Assembly: GCA_023260835.1 (NCBI GenBank) | Contig: JALQTR010000084.1 | Location: forward strand, 1 to 37,914 | Source of the DNA: Paracoccaceae bacterium | GTDB lineage: Bacteria; Pseudomonadota; Alphaproteobacteria; Rhodobacterales; Rhodobacteraceae | Reading direction: 5' to 3' | DNA length: 37,914 nucleotides | Part shown: positions 15,584 through 25,599 of the stretch, piece after piece | Layout: each line of letters starts with the position of its first letter | Numbering within the stretch: position 1 is the first letter of the stretch | Notes under the pieces: model-generated | Database searches by the model: none | Seen by the model: the letters and a program-made list of their open reading frames with translations, nothing else | What the model was told of the DNA's origin: nothing | Program-made: the position numbers and the translations under genes

Positions 15584-15985
15584 ATGCCCGCAAACACAGG
15601 CCCACTGACGGCGCAAAACACGACCGAATTATTGGTCTGCACAAAATGCCGCGCCGGACAGGATATTCCCGAAGACGGGCAGCGCCCGGGGCAGCGGATG
15701 TATGACGCATTGGCCGCGGCCGATTTGCCAGATGGCGTGCGGCTGCGTGCGGTCGATTGTATGCAAAACTGCGATGCGGGCTGCACCTTTGCCCTGCGCG
15801 GGGCGGGCAAATGGACCTATGTGTTCGGCAAGCTTACCGATGTGTCGCAATTGGACGCTGTGCTGGAAGGCGCGGCGCTGTATCACCAATCTGAAGATGG
15901 GCTGATTCCATGGCGGCAGCGGCCCGAACATTTCAAACGCAACTGTGTTGCCCGTATTCCTGCGCTGGAGGTAAGCGATGACTGA
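15584..15985 (+). CDS. DUF1636-type ferredoxin-like protein, first gene of the cob operon
   Basis: The 133-aa product belongs by appearance to the DUF1636 group of small metal-binding proteins found beside cobW in alphaproteobacteria. It carries CTKCR near residues 17-21 and CMQNCDAGCTFAL in the middle, four cysteines in a thioredoxin-like ferredoxin arrangement that could hold an iron-sulfur cluster or another metal. AAGGAGG 7 bases before ATG 15584 decides the start; an in-frame ATG at 15533 would lie in the riboswitch platform. Its stop overlaps the cobW start by 8 bases. Its biochemical role is unknown; supplying electrons or handling cobalt for corrin synthesis is an inference from position. 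Confidence 0.82.
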   Translation: MPANTGPLTAQNTTELLVCTKCRAGQDIPEDGQRPGQRMYDALAAADLPDGVRLRAVDCMQNCDAGCTFALRGAGKWTYVFGKLTDVSQLDAVLEGAALYHQSEDGLIPWRQRPEHFKRNCVARIPALEVSDD

Positions 15986-17027
15986 TCTGACGAAAATCCC
16001 CGTAACCGTGGTCACTGGCTTTTTGGGGTCTGGCAAAACCACGCTGATCCGCCATTTGATGCAAAATGCCGGCGGCAAACGGCTGGCGGTCATTGTCAAT
16101 GAATTTGGGGATGTTGGTGTGGATGGTGAAATCCTGAAATCCTGCGCGATCCCCGATTGTCCGGCTGAAAACATTCTGGAACTTGCCAATGGCTGCATTT
16201 GCTGCACTGTGGCGGATGATTTCATCCCCACGATCGAGGCATTGATGGCCGTTACCCCCCGTCCAGAACATATTTTGATCGAAACATCCGGATTGGCCCT
16301 GCCAAAACCGCTTTTGCAGGCCTTTAACTGGCCTGATATCCGGTCGCGCATTACGGTGGATGGGGTGATCGCTTTGGCCGATGCCGAAGCCGTGGCCGCG
16401 GGCCGCTTTGCCCCCAATGTGGCCGCCGTGGATGCGCAGCGGCAGGCGGATGACAGTTTGGATCATGAAACACCTCTGTCCGAGGTGTTCGAGGATCAGA
16501 TTGCCTGTGCCGATATCGTTCTGTTGACCAAACCAGATTTGGCAGGCGCCGAAGGCGTCGCCCGCGCGCGTGAGATCATCTTGGCCGAAGCGCCCCGCCC
16601 CCTGCCGATCGTCGAAGTGGCCGAAGGCGCGGTGGATGCGCGCGTTATCCTGGGGCTGGAAGCCGCTGCCGAAGATGACATAGAGGCGCGGCCCAGCCAT
16701 CATGACACCCCGCATGATCACGATCATGACGATTTCGAAAGCATCATAGTGGATATCGATCCGATTGCTGATGTCGATGCGTTGGTTGCGGCGATCGAAG
16801 GTCTTGCCAAGGATCACAATATTTTGCGGGTCAAGGGTTATGCTGCGGTGAAGGGCAAACCGATGCGCCTGTTGGTGCAGGCCGTTGGTGCTCGTGTGCG
16901 GCATCAATTTGACCGCCCTTGGGCCGCGGGCGAGGCGCAATCGGGCCGTCTGGTTGTCATCGCTGAACATGATGACATCGATACGCCCACCATCACTGCC
17001 GCGCTGGCCAAAGCCAGCACAACCTAG
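15978..17027 (+). CDS. cobW: CobW, GTP-dependent metal chaperone of cobalamin synthesis
   Basis: CobW is a G3E-family GTPase thought to deliver Co(II) to the CobNST cobaltochelatase. The 349-aa product has Walker A GFLGSGKT (residues 14-21), the metal-binding CxCC in NGCICCT (about 73-76), the ETSGLALP region and a His/Asp-rich loop (HHDTPHDHDHDD) at about 236-247. The C-terminal CobW_C domain begins at about 250. It overlaps the upstream DUF1636 gene by 8 bases and is followed by cobN after 14 bases. Among G3E proteins, the cobN neighbour and B12 riboswitch favour CobW over Zn or nitrile hydratase paralogues. Confidence 0.95.
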   Translation: MTDLTKIPVTVVTGFLGSGKTTLIRHLMQNAGGKRLAVIVNEFGDVGVDGEILKSCAIPDCPAENILELANGCICCTVADDFIPTIEALMAVTPRPEHILIETSGLALPKPLLQAFNWPDIRSRITVDGVIALADAEAVAAGRFAPNVAAVDAQRQADDSLDHETPLSEVFEDQIACADIVLLTKPDLAGAEGVARAREIILAEAPRPLPIVEVAEGAVDARVILGLEAAAEDDIEARPSHHDTPHDHDHDDFESIIVDIDPIADVDALVAAIEGLAKDHNILRVKGYAAVKGKPMRLLVQAVGARVRHQFDRPWAAGEAQSGRLVVIAEHDDIDTPTITAALAKASTT

Positions 17028-17041
17028 GGCGCAGGCCGGCC

Positions 17042-20000
17042 ATGCATATTGTTTTTCGTGAAAGCCACGGGCTGGAAGAAACAGCCACCCCAATCGATCT
17101 GGGCCAAACCCCAGCCGATTTGGTGGTGCTGTCTTTTTCTGACAGTGATTTGGGGGCGTTTGCGGCGGCATGGCATCAAGGTGGTGGGCCATCTGGGGAT
17201 TTGCCCACACTGCGTCTGGCCAATCTGGCGGCGCTGCGGCACCCGGTGTCTGTGGATACTTACATCGAAAACACCCTGTCTGGGGCCAAAGGGATCCTGA
17301 TCCGTTTGATCGGCGGTGTGCCGTATTGGTCCTATGGGTTACAGCAGGTATTGGCCTGCGCGCAGGCGCATGGCATTGCGCTGGCCGTTTTGCCCGGGGA
17401 TGGGCGGATGGACGATCAGTTGGATGCGCATTCGACCCTGCCTGTTTCAACCCTGCGGCGGCTCTCGCATCTGTGTGATATGGGCGGGGCGGCAGCCGCA
17501 CAGGCGGCACTGGGGCAGTTGGCGCTGGCGTCGGGGCTCTATGCGCGTCCGGCGCGGGGGGTGAAAACCTTGTCCTTGGTGGGCGCATGGAGCCCAGATT
17601 GCGGCCTGACATGCGCCGCAGCCGCACAGATGGGCGCGCCGACTGATTGGGACCGGCCGGTGATCGCGATCACCTTCTACCGGTCCTATCTTGTCGCGGC
17701 GGATCTGGCCCCCGTGGGGGCGATCTGGCAGCGGCTTTTGGCATTGGGCTATCGCCCGGTCGCCCTGTTTGCCCCATCGCTGAAAGCGCCCGAAGCGGCG
17801 GGGTGGCTGGCTCGGCAAATTCGCACCCTGCGGCCCAAGGCGATTATCAATGCAACGTCCTTTAGCGGCATTGGCGCGGATGGGGCCTCGCCCTTGGATG
17901 CGGCCGAGGTTCCGGTCTTTCAGGTGGCACTGGCCACATCGAACCGCAAGGCATGGGCCGATGCGGCGCGGGGTCTATCCCCAGCGGATCTGGCCATGCA
18001 CGTTGTCCTGCCCGAGGTTGATGGGCGGTTGTTCGGCGGCGTTGTGTCGTTCAAAGAACCCGGGGCGAAAGACCCCGATTTGCAATTTGCCCGCATGGGT
18101 CATCAGGCCGAAGATGCGCGGGTCGCCGCCGTTTGCGATCGGGTTGATGCTTGGGTGCGGTTGGGCGAACTATCGCCCGCACAGCGGCGGGTGGGGCTGG
18201 TCCTGTCGACCTACCCCGGCAAGGATTGGAATATGGGCCATGCGGTGGGGCTGGATGCGCCAGCATCGGCGCTGGCCATGCTGCAGGATTTGCATGCCGC
18301 GGGGTATGATTTGGGCGGGGCAGATTTGGATCAGTTGACGTCCACGGGCCTTTCTCATGCGCTGCTGGCGGCAAAGGCGCGGTTTGATTTGGCTGACTAC
18401 AAAGCGGCGCTGAACCGCCTTCCGCAACAGCTGCGCGATGATCTGGCTGCCGCTTGGGGCGCACCAGAGGATGATCCCGCCTGTGATGGTGCGGCGTTCA
18501 CCTTTCCCGCGTTGCAAATGGGGCGCATCACCTTGGCGATGCAGCCTGAACGCGGCGGTGGCCCAGATCGTGGTGAAACTTATCATGATTTGGCCCGCGT
18601 GCCCTGCCATGCTTATGTTGCGTTTTATCTGTGGCAGCGCAGCCAAATTGATGCGCTGGTGCATATCGGGGCGCATGGTACGCTGGAATGGTTGCCCGGC
18701 AAATCCGTGGCACTGTCGGGTGCATGCTGGCCCGAGGCGCTGATCGGGGATTGCCCTGTGATCTATCCCTTCATTGTAAATGACCCGGGCGAGGCCGCAC
18801 AGGCCAAACGCCGGATCGGCGCGGTCACCCTGGGTCACGTCCCTCCGCCAATGGCCGTGGCCGGCAGCAGTGATCGGTTGACCCATTTGGAAAGCCTGCT
18901 TGATGAATTTTCCAATGCGGATGGGCTGGACCCACGCCGTCGTGACCGTTTGCAAGATGACATTCGCGCCGAAGCTTCGGCTTTGGGTTTGGATGCGGAT
19001 CTGGGGCTGGACAGCGCGACCTGCACCGCAGAGGCCATTGGCCGGATTGACCGGTTTGTCTGTGATGTAAAGGACAGCCAGTTTGGTCATGGTTTGCATA
19101 TTTGGGGTCGCGGCGCCCCCACGCTGGATGCAGGGGATCTGATGATGCGCCCATCGCTGTCGGCGGAACGGCAAAGCCTGCTGGATGCGCTGGATGGGCG
19201 GCGCATCGCTGCGGGTCCATCGGGATCGCCCTATCGCGGGCGGGTCGATGTTTTGCCAACGGGACGCAACCTATACACCACCGACCCACGCGGCGTGCCG
19301 ACCCGGGCTGCATGGGCGCAGGGGGTGAAACTGGCCGATGAATTGGTCCGCCGGCATCTGCAAGATCACGGCGATTGGCCGCGCGGGCTGGTGGTGGATC
19401 TGTGGGGATCGGCCACCATGCGCACCGCGGGCGAGGATTTCGCCATGGCGTTGGCGCTGCTGGGGGTGCGGCCAACATGGGACGCATTATCATCGCGCGT
19501 CACAGGGATCGAGGTCCTGCCCATTGCCGAACTTGACCGTCCACGCATCGATGTGACCTTGCGTGTGTCTGGCCTGTTTCGCGATGTTTTCGCGACATTG
19601 CCACAGCTTTTTGGTCAGGCGGTTGCGGCCTTGGCCGCGCGGGATGAGGCCGCGGATTGGAACCCCTCTGTCGGGCGCGACGATCTGGCCCGCGTCTATG
19701 CACCGGCCCCCGCCAGTTTTGGTGTCGATATGGGCGCCGCGGCGCAAGATTACACGGATGCAGGGCGCAGCGCGGCCGGTCAGGCCTGGTTGGATGCCAG
19801 CGCATGGGCCATTGATGCAGGCGTTGCGCGTCATGATCCGGCTGGACTGGCGGCGCGCGTCACAGCGGCCGACAGCTTTGTCCACACGCAAGATTTGCCC
19901 GAAACCGACCTGTTGCTGGCCCGCGATTACGCCAGCCATGAAGGGGGGTTTGCCGCGGCCAAGACGATGCTGGGGGGGCAGGCCGCGCTGTATCATTTGG

Positions 20001-20371
20001 ACAATACCGATCCAAACAATCCTCGCACGCGCGAGCTGGGCGAGGAAATAGCCCGCGTGGTCCTGGCCCGCGCCAGCAATCCAAAATGGCTGGGCGGGAT
20101 GACGCAACACGGCTTCCGCGGTGCGGCCGAAATCGCCGCGACATTGGAACATATGGCCGAATTTGCCCATTTTGCCGATCGCGTGCCGGGCCATTTGTTT
20201 GATCTTTATTACGAAGCTACTTTGGGCGACGAGGATATTCACGCCTTCTTAGCTGCCGAAAATCCGGCTGCGCTTGCTGCAATGCAAGATCGTTTTGCCG
20301 CGCTGATGGACGCGGGTTTGTGGCAGACCCGCCGAAATTCGATCCGTGCAATGATGGGGGCGGATGGATGA
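17042..20371 (+). CDS. cobN: CobN, cobaltochelatase large subunit
   Basis: CobN is the large subunit of the ATP-dependent, oxygen-tolerant cobaltochelatase CobNST, which inserts cobalt into hydrogenobyrinic acid a,c-diamide. The 1109-aa product has conserved blocks such as [50 protein letters not shown], the [18 protein letters not shown] segment and [18 protein letters not shown] near the C-terminus. It is shorter than the roughly 1275-aa Pseudomonas denitrificans enzyme, mostly in the N-terminal third, which I take as lineage variation. Its TGA overlaps the cobG ATG. The AAA+ partners CobS and CobT are not in this window. Confidence 0.97.
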   Translation: MHIVFRESHGLEETATPIDLGQTPADLVVLSFSDSDLGAFAAAWHQGGGPSGDLPTLRLANLAALRHPVSVDTYIENTLSGAKGILIRLIGGVPYWSYGLQQVLACAQAHGIALAVLPGDGRMDDQLDAHSTLPVSTLRRLSHLCDMGGAAAAQAALGQLALASGLYARPARGVKTLSLVGAWSPDCGLTCAAAAQMGAPTDWDRPVIAITFYRSYLVAADLAPVGAIWQRLLALGYRPVALFAPSLKAPEAAGWLARQIRTLRPKAIINATSFSGIGADGASPLDAAEVPVFQVALATSNRKAWADAARGLSPADLAMHVVLPEVDGRLFGGVVSFKEPGAKDPDLQFARMGHQAEDARVAAVCDRVDAWVRLGELSPAQRRVGLVLSTYPGKDWNMGHAVGLDAPASALAMLQDLHAAGYDLGGADLDQLTSTGLSHALLAAKARFDLADYKAALNRLPQQLRDDLAAAWGAPEDDPACDGAAFTFPALQMGRITLAMQPERGGGPDRGETYHDLARVPCHAYVAFYLWQRSQIDALVHIGAHGTLEWLPGKSVALSGACWPEALIGDCPVIYPFIVNDPGEAAQAKRRIGAVTLGHVPPPMAVAGSSDRLTHLESLLDEFSNADGLDPRRRDRLQDDIRAEASALGLDADLGLDSATCTAEAIGRIDRFVCDVKDSQFGHGLHIWGRGAPTLDAGDLMMRPSLSAERQSLLDALDGRRIAAGPSGSPYRGRVDVLPTGRNLYTTDPRGVPTRAAWAQGVKLADELVRRHLQDHGDWPRGLVVDLWGSATMRTAGEDFAMALALLGVRPTWDALSSRVTGIEVLPIAELDRPRIDVTLRVSGLFRDVFATLPQLFGQAVAALAARDEAADWNPSVGRDDLARVYAPAPASFGVDMGAAAQDYTDAGRSAAGQAWLDASAWAIDAGVARHDPAGLAARVTAADSFVHTQDLPETDLLLARDYASHEGGFAAAKTMLGGQAALYHLDNTDPNNPRTRELGEEIARVVLARASNPKWLGGMTQHGFRGAAEIAATLEHMAEFAHFADRVPGHLFDLYYEATLGDEDIHAFLAAENPAALAAMQDRFAALMDAGLWQTRRNSIRAMMGADG

Positions 20372-21525
20372 AGGCTCAGGCCCCATCAGTGAAAGGCTGG
20401 TGCCCCGGCGCCCATCGTCCGATGATGTCAGGCGATGGGTTGGTGGTGCGCATTCGACCACGCTGCGGGGTGTTAACGCAGGCGCAGGCTTTGGGTCTGT
20501 GTGATGTGGCCGAACAGTATGGTAGCGGAGTTTTGGATTTAACCAGCCGCGCCAATGTACAAATCCGCGCCGTGGCTGAACAAAATCATCCTGCCGTTTT
20601 GGCCGCGTTGATGGATTTGGACCTGCTGGATGCGGATGCCAATATCGAAACGCGGCGCAATATCGTTGTGACCCCAATCCGCGCAGCGGATGGCCGCACT
20701 GGACGGATTTGCCATGCGCTGGCACAGGCTTTGACTGATTTGCCGGCTGTCCCCGCAAAATTTGGCTTTGTTATTGATGATGGGCCGGCGCGCCTGCTGG
20801 CGGATGCTTCAGGCGACATTCGAATTGAGGCGGCACAAGACGGCAACCTGATCCTGCGGCTGGATGGTATGGATCACGGGATGCGCACGGATGAGGCGCG
20901 GCTGATCAAACATATCACCGCCATCATGGCTTGGTTCATGGCCCAACCAAACCCACGCCGCATGGCCGGTGTCGTTGCCGCGGCAGAGGGTATCCCATTT
21001 GAATGTACCGTTCAGCCGGCCCCTTTTGCTGCGCGGCCATTGCTGGGTCCGGACATCCAAATGGAAACGAATATAGCGACCCATTATGGCGCGCCCTTTG
21101 GGCAGGTTTTGGCGTCTGATTTGCGGTCTCTATTGATCCGCTGCGAAGGGGCAGAACTGCGGATCACCCCGTGGCGCAGTTTTTTGCTCTTGGGCACAAA
21201 TGGGACAGAAGCCCAAGGGCTCATCACCCACAGCGATGATCCAATCCTGCGTGTGGATGCGTGCCCAGGGGCGCCGCTTTGCCCATCGGCCAGCGTTGAA
21301 ACGCGCGCCTTGGCCCGGGCCTTGGCGCCGATGGCGCCTGCGGGGGGGCTGCATCTGTCTGGTTGCGCCAAGGGCTGCGCCCGGGCGCAGGCGGCGCAGA
21401 TTACGTTGGTCGGGCAAAATGGTGCCTTTGATCTTGTCGAAAACGGCGCCGCATGGGACAAGCCGGTCAAAACAGGCCTGACAGCGCAGGCCCTGATAAA
21501 AATGAAATGGAATGAACCACGATGA
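20368..21525 (+). CDS. cobG: CobG, precorrin-3B synthase
   Basis: CobG is the monooxygenase that uses O2 to make precorrin-3B, the step that defines the aerobic pathway. The 385-aa product has the nitrite/sulfite-reductase-like fold: an N-terminal half-domain with [16 protein letters not shown], and a C-terminal 4Fe-4S cysteine set in [18 protein letters not shown] and [14 protein letters not shown]. The ATG at 20368 overlaps the cobN TGA (ATGA); an earlier in-frame ATG at 20320 lies inside cobN. It is somewhat shorter than the P. denitrificans protein. Its TGA overlaps the cobH ATG. Confidence 0.95.
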   Translation: MKAQAPSVKGWCPGAHRPMMSGDGLVVRIRPRCGVLTQAQALGLCDVAEQYGSGVLDLTSRANVQIRAVAEQNHPAVLAALMDLDLLDADANIETRRNIVVTPIRAADGRTGRICHALAQALTDLPAVPAKFGFVIDDGPARLLADASGDIRIEAAQDGNLILRLDGMDHGMRTDEARLIKHITAIMAWFMAQPNPRRMAGVVAAAEGIPFECTVQPAPFAARPLLGPDIQMETNIATHYGAPFGQVLASDLRSLLIRCEGAELRITPWRSFLLLGTNGTEAQGLITHSDDPILRVDACPGAPLCPSASVETRALARALAPMAPAGGLHLSGCAKGCARAQAAQITLVGQNGAFDLVENGAAWDKPVKTGLTAQALIKMKWNEPR

Positions 21526-22151
21526 TCTATGACTATGAAAAAGATGGCGCAGCCATTTACAAAGAAAGCTTCGCCACCATCCGCGCCGAGGCTGATTTGG
21601 CCCGCTTCACCAAGGATGAAGAGCAGATCACCGTGCGTATGATCCATGCCGCCGGTTTGGTGGGGCTTGAACGGGATGTGTTCTATTCCCCAACCTTTGC
21701 GATTGATGCCCGTGCCGCGCTCGAGGCGGGCGCGCCCATTTTATGTGATGCGCGCATGGTGTCCGAAGGGATCACCCGCAAACGCCTGCCGGCGGATAAT
21801 GAGGTGATCTGCACCTTGCAGGACCCGCGCACGCCCGAATTGGCGGCGAAAATGGGCAACACGCGATCGGCTGCGGCGCTTGAGCTATGGCGCCCACATA
21901 TGCAGGGCGCTGTTGTCGCCATCGGCAATGCGCCCACGGCGCTGTTTCATCTGCTGAATATGCTGCAAGACCCCGATTGCCCGCGCCCTGCGGCAATCAT
22001 TGGCTGCCCTGTGGGGTTTGTGGGTGCGCGCGAAAGCAAAGACGCGCTGTGGGCCGACCAGCCTGTGCCATGCTGCATTGTCAAAGGCCGTTTGGGCGGC
22101 AGTGCGATCACCGTCGCGGCCGTGAACGCCATTGCAAGCCGGGCTGAATAA
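21522..22151 (+). CDS. cobH: CobH, precorrin-8X methylmutase
   Basis: CobH moves the C-11 methyl to C-12, giving hydrogenobyrinic acid. The 209-aa product begins [20 protein letters not shown] and has the catalytic His in [10 protein letters not shown] (His42, equivalent to His43 of the known enzyme). [26 protein letters not shown] and [15 protein letters not shown], all typical of CbiC/CobH, follow. It overlaps cobG by ATGA and shares the final base of its TAA with the cobI ATG. Confidence 0.97.
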   Translation: MIYDYEKDGAAIYKESFATIRAEADLARFTKDEEQITVRMIHAAGLVGLERDVFYSPTFAIDARAALEAGAPILCDARMVSEGITRKRLPADNEVICTLQDPRTPELAAKMGNTRSAAALELWRPHMQGAVVAIGNAPTALFHLLNMLQDPDCPRPAAIIGCPVGFVGARESKDALWADQPVPCCIVKGRLGGSAITVAAVNAIASRAE

Positions 22152-22879
22152 TGGGCACGGGCACGATTTATGGGCTGGGGCTGGGCCCCGGTGATCCCGA
22201 TCTGATGACGGTAAAGGCTGCGCGCCTGTTGGCGCAGGCCAAACATGTTGCGTTCTTTCGCAAAGCAGGCCGGGCCGGGCGGGCGCGCACTTTGGTCGAT
22301 GGGCTCTTGCCGGCGGATGTGCAAGAATTTGCCATGGAATATCCGGTGACGACGGAAATTCCGCTGTCAGACCCAGAATATAATCGCCAACTGGCCGCGT
22401 TTTATGAAGACTGCGCCGCGCATTTGCGTGAATTGGCGCAGGGTGGATCGGATGTGGTGGTCCTGTGCGAAGGTGATCCCTTCTTTTACGGATCCTTCAT
22501 GCATCTTTACACACGGCTGAAAGATAATTTCTCGGTCGAGGTTGTTCCCGGGATCACCGGCATGTCTGCGGCATGGACGGCAACAGGCGCGCCGATCACA
22601 TGGGGGGATGATGTTTTGTCCGTCCTGATGGGCACGTTGGACGAGGCCACACTGACCGCGCGGGCGCGTGACGCGGACGCTCTGGTGGTGATGAAAATAG
22701 GCCAGCATCTGCCGCGCCTGCGCCGCGCACTGAAAGCAGCGGGAAAATATGATCGTGCTTACATTGTGCAATATGCCGCGATGAAGGGGCAGACGGTTCA
22801 GCGGCTATGTGATATGCTGGACGAAACAACACCGTATTTTTCCATTGTAATTGTCCACGGCGAGGGGCGCAGACCATGA
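22151..22879 (+). CDS. cobI: CobI, precorrin-2 C20-methyltransferase
   Basis: CobI adds the C-20 methyl to precorrin-2 using S-adenosylmethionine. The 242-aa product has the tetrapyrrole methylase N-terminal signature GLGLGPGDPDLMTVKAARLL and the second motif CEGDPFFYGSFMHLYTRL, followed by VVPGITGMSAAWTATG. The CEGDPFFYGSF motif is characteristic of CobI/CbiL. The ATG shares one base with the cobH stop and the TGA overlaps the cobJ ATG as ATGA. Confidence 0.96.
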   Translation: MGTGTIYGLGLGPGDPDLMTVKAARLLAQAKHVAFFRKAGRAGRARTLVDGLLPADVQEFAMEYPVTTEIPLSDPEYNRQLAAFYEDCAAHLRELAQGGSDVVVLCEGDPFFYGSFMHLYTRLKDNFSVEVVPGITGMSAAWTATGAPITWGDDVLSVLMGTLDEATLTARARDADALVVMKIGQHLPRLRRALKAAGKYDRAYIVQYAAMKGQTVQRLCDMLDETTPYFSIVIVHGEGRRP

Positions 22880-23652
22880 CCAATAAACCCGCAACCGGCG
22901 TTATTCACATCATCGGCCTTGGCCCCGGCGATAATGCATTGTTGACTGATGATGCCCGTGCGGCTTTGGCCGAGGCCACGGATCTGATCGGTTATGTTCC
23001 CTATGTTGCGCGCGTGGCGGATCGTCCGGGGTTGACGAAACACGCGTCTGACAACCGTGTGGAAATTGACCGCGCTAATCATGCGTTTGAATTGGCCCTG
23101 CAGGGGCGTGTTGTGGCGGTTGTGTCTTCGGGGGATCCGGGGGTGTTCGCTATGGCCGCAGCGGTGTTCGAGGGTCTGGATTTCGGCCCGTCCGAATGGC
23201 GGTCCGTGCCGGTACATGTTCACCCTGGTATTACCGCCATGCTGGCCGCATCAGCCCGCGCAGGCGCGCCCTTGGGGCATGATTTTTGCGCCATTAACTT
23301 GTCAGACAACCTGAAACCATGGGACCTGATTGAAAAGCGGCTGCGCCTTGCGGCACAGGCAGATTTTGCCATGGCCTTTTATAACCCACGGTCGAAATCA
23401 CGGCCCGAAGGGTTTGGCCGCACGCTGCAGGTGCTGCAAGAGGAATGCCGCGACGCCCGCCCCGTGATCTTTGCCCGTAATGTCAGCCTACCCGATGAGA
23501 CAATTCGCATTGTCCCACTGAACGAATGCACCCCAAATATGGCGGATATGCGCACCGTGGTTTTGGTGGGATCGTCACAAACGCGGGTGCTGGACCGGCC
23601 GATGGGGCCCATCGTTTACACGCCGCGCACTGCGCCCAAGGCGCGCAGCTAG
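22876..23652 (+). CDS. cobJ: CobJ, precorrin-3B C17-methyltransferase
   Basis: CobJ methylates C-17 of precorrin-3B and drives ring contraction to precorrin-4. The 258-aa product has IIGLGPGDNALLTDDARAAL, DLIGYVPYVARV, the motif VSSGDPGVFAMAAAVFE and MAFYNPRSKSRPEGFGR, all diagnostic of CobJ/CbiH. It overlaps cobI by ATGA. Its TAG stop is part of the CTAG palindrome that is also the stop of the convergent cobK. The plus-strand operon resumes with cobL 741 bases later, beyond cobK. Confidence 0.97.
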   Translation: MTNKPATGVIHIIGLGPGDNALLTDDARAALAEATDLIGYVPYVARVADRPGLTKHASDNRVEIDRANHAFELALQGRVVAVVSSGDPGVFAMAAAVFEGLDFGPSEWRSVPVHVHPGITAMLAASARAGAPLGHDFCAINLSDNLKPWDLIEKRLRLAAQADFAMAFYNPRSKSRPEGFGRTLQVLQEECRDARPVIFARNVSLPDETIRIVPLNECTPNMADMRTVVLVGSSQTRVLDRPMGPIVYTPRTAPKARS

Positions 23653-24395
23653 GCGGGGTGGGCGTTCAGCCAGTCCATAACTGCGGGGACGCTGTGCACC
23701 TCTGGGCGAGGCGCGATTTCGGGGCGGTCGATCATGATGACCTGTGCGCCCAGCTCGCGCGCGGCGCTGATTTTCGAATAGGCCCCAGTGCCGCCTGCGT
23801 TTTTGGACACAACCACGGTGATATTGTGCCGCTGCATCAGCGTCAAATCATCTGCATGGGTAAACGGCCCGCGCGATATTTCCGCATGGAAGCGGGCAAA
23901 GGGCGGTGGGGTTTGTGGCGGATCCACCAGACGCAGCAGATAGGAATGCTGATCCAGGCCGGCAAATTCCCCCAAATGCATTCGGCCAACAGCCAACATA
24001 ATATTTTGCCCTGGCAGCATGGCCAATTTGGTTGCGGCGCTGGTCATGTCGGCCACTTGGATCCAATTATCCCCCGACATGGGTTCCCATGGCGCGCGGG
24101 TCAGGGCGATCAGGGGTGTGCCCGTTTGGGCGCAGGCGGTGACGGCATTGTTGCTCATTTGCGCGGCAAAGGGGTGGGTGGCGTCGATCACATGGGTGAT
24201 GGTTTCGTTTTTGATGTAATCAGCCAGGCCCACGGCCCCTCCAAACCCACCAATGCGCTGTGGCAGCGGCTGACGGCGCGGCCGTTCAACGCGGCCGGCA
24301 AAGGACAAGGTGGCCCGAAGATCGGTTCCAGCCAAATGGGTGCACAAGGCCGTGGCTTCAGTCGTGCCCCCCAAAATCAAAAGGTTTTTAGACAT
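23649..24395 (-). CDS. cobK: CobK, precorrin-6A reductase (inverted within the operon)
   Basis: CobK reduces precorrin-6A to 6B with NADPH. The 248-aa product starts MSKNLLILGGTTEA, the usual nucleotide-binding opening, followed by SFAGRVERP, IDATHPFAAQMSNNAVTAC (the conserved DATHPFA motif), GRMHLGEF and VVSKNAGGTGAYSKI. I chose ATG 24395: earlier in-frame starts up to 24506 add residues that lie inside cobL on the other strand and lack family similarity. No strong SD is seen. Its start codon overlaps the divergent cobL start (CATG) and its stop overlaps the cobJ stop (CTAG). Its promoter would have to lie inside cobL. Confidence 0.95.
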   Translation of the reverse strand: MSKNLLILGGTTEATALCTHLAGTDLRATLSFAGRVERPRRQPLPQRIGGFGGAVGLADYIKNETITHVIDATHPFAAQMSNNAVTACAQTGTPLIALTRAPWEPMSGDNWIQVADMTSAATKLAMLPGQNIMLAVGRMHLGEFAGLDQHSYLLRLVDPPQTPPPFARFHAEISRGPFTHADDLTLMQRHNITVVVSKNAGGTGAYSKISAARELGAQVIMIDRPEIAPRPEVHSVPAVMDWLNAHPA

Positions 24396-25599
24396 GCAGC
24401 GTGATCCGCTTTCCCATTGGTTGACCATCATTGGTTTGGGCGAAGATGGCCCATCTGGGCTTTGCGCTGCAAGTCGAAAAGCCATTGATGAGGCAGAAAT
24501 CATCATGGCCCCGCCGCGGCATTTGGATCTTTTGGGGGCGCAGAATGCGCAGCTGATCCCTTGGCCCGTGCCTTTTGCTGATGGGGTTGATCAGCTGATG
24601 GCGCTGCGGGGGCGGCCTGTGGTGGTTCTGGCTTCGGGGGATCCGTTCTGGTTTGGTGCAGGCGCGGTTTTGGCGCGGCAGTTGGCGCGCGATGAATGGA
24701 TATCGATCCCGGCGCCCTCATGCTTCAGCTTGGCGGCCAATGCGCTTGGGTGGGCTTTGGAGCAGACAATTGTTCTGGGGTTGCATGCCGCGCCTTTGGC
24801 GCGCCTGCGCCCGCATTTGGCGCCGGGTCGGCGGATCCTTTGCACCTTGCGCGATGGCGCGGCTGTGGCGGAACTGGCCGGGTATCTGGCCGGTGCAGGG
24901 TTTGGCCCCTCGGCCCTGCATATCCTGTCCCGATTGGGCGGGCCGCATCAAAAAATCCACAGCGGGACGGCAGACAGCCTGACAGGTCATTTCGACGCCC
25001 CCGTTCTTGCAGGCATTGATGTGGCGGGTTCAGGCCACGCCCTGCCATTGGCCAGCGGGATATCGGATGATTTTTTTGAAACCGATGGTCAAATCACCAA
25101 ACGTCCAATTCGGGCGTTGACCTTGTCGGCATTAGCCCCCCGCCCGAATGAACGGCTTTGGGATATCGGTGGTGGATCTGGGTCCATCGCAATTGAATGG
25201 TTGCTGCGCGATCCCACCCTGCAGGCGGTCGCTTTTGAACAGCACGACGCACGCTCCCAGAGGATTGCGCAAAATGCTGCGCAGCTGGGGGTTGAGCGGC
25301 TGCAAGTCGTGCAGGGAAAGGCCCCTGACGTGCTGGATGGGCAAACCCCTCCGGATGCGGTGTTCATTGGGGGGGGGCTGTCACAGACGCTGCTTGATTG
25401 GCTTTGGTCGCATTTACCCGCTGGGGTGCGGCTGGTTGCCAATGGTGTCACCTTGGAAAGTGAGGCAGTGTTGGCGCAGGCCCATGCGGCGCGCGGCGGG
25501 GATTTGCTGCGCGTTGATGTGTCAACCTGTGCCCCCATTGGCCCAAGGCGCGGCTGGAAGGCGGCGTATCCGATTGTTCAATGGTCTGTCACCCTATGA
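24394..25599 (+). CDS. cobL: CobL, precorrin-6Y C5,15-methyltransferase (decarboxylating)
   Basis: CobL methylates C-5 and C-15 and decarboxylates the C-12 acetate side chain. The 401-aa product is the usual CbiE-CbiT fusion. Residues about 1-205 form a tetrapyrrole methylase (WLTIIGLGEDGPSGLCAASR; VVVLASGDPFWFGAGAVL). Residues about 225-400 form a class-I methyltransferase with the SAM motif WDIGGGSGSIAIEW. I chose ATG 24394, with AAAAGG 9 bases upstream, because it places WLTIIGLGEDG close to the N-terminus as in homologues; a start at 24310 would add 28 residues encoded antisense to cobK. Its TGA overlaps the cobE ATG. Confidence 0.95.
   Translation: MQRDPLSHWLTIIGLGEDGPSGLCAASRKAIDEAEIIMAPPRHLDLLGAQNAQLIPWPVPFADGVDQLMALRGRPVVVLASGDPFWFGAGAVLARQLARDEWISIPAPSCFSLAANALGWALEQTIVLGLHAAPLARLRPHLAPGRRILCTLRDGAAVAELAGYLAGAGFGPSALHILSRLGGPHQKIHSGTADSLTGHFDAPVLAGIDVAGSGHALPLASGISDDFFETDGQITKRPIRALTLSALAPRPNERLWDIGGGSGSIAIEWLLRDPTLQAVAFEQHDARSQRIAQNAAQLGVERLQVVQGKAPDVLDGQTPPDAVFIGGGLSQTLLDWLWSHLPAGVRLVANGVTLESEAVLAQAHAARGGDLLRVDVSTCAPIGPRRGWKAAYPIVQWSVTL

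Noticed and set aside
15933-17627. Minus-strand open frame of 564 codons opposite cobW and cobN
   Set aside because: Antisense shadow of two certain genes; the composition is Pro/Arg/His-rich noise with no SD.
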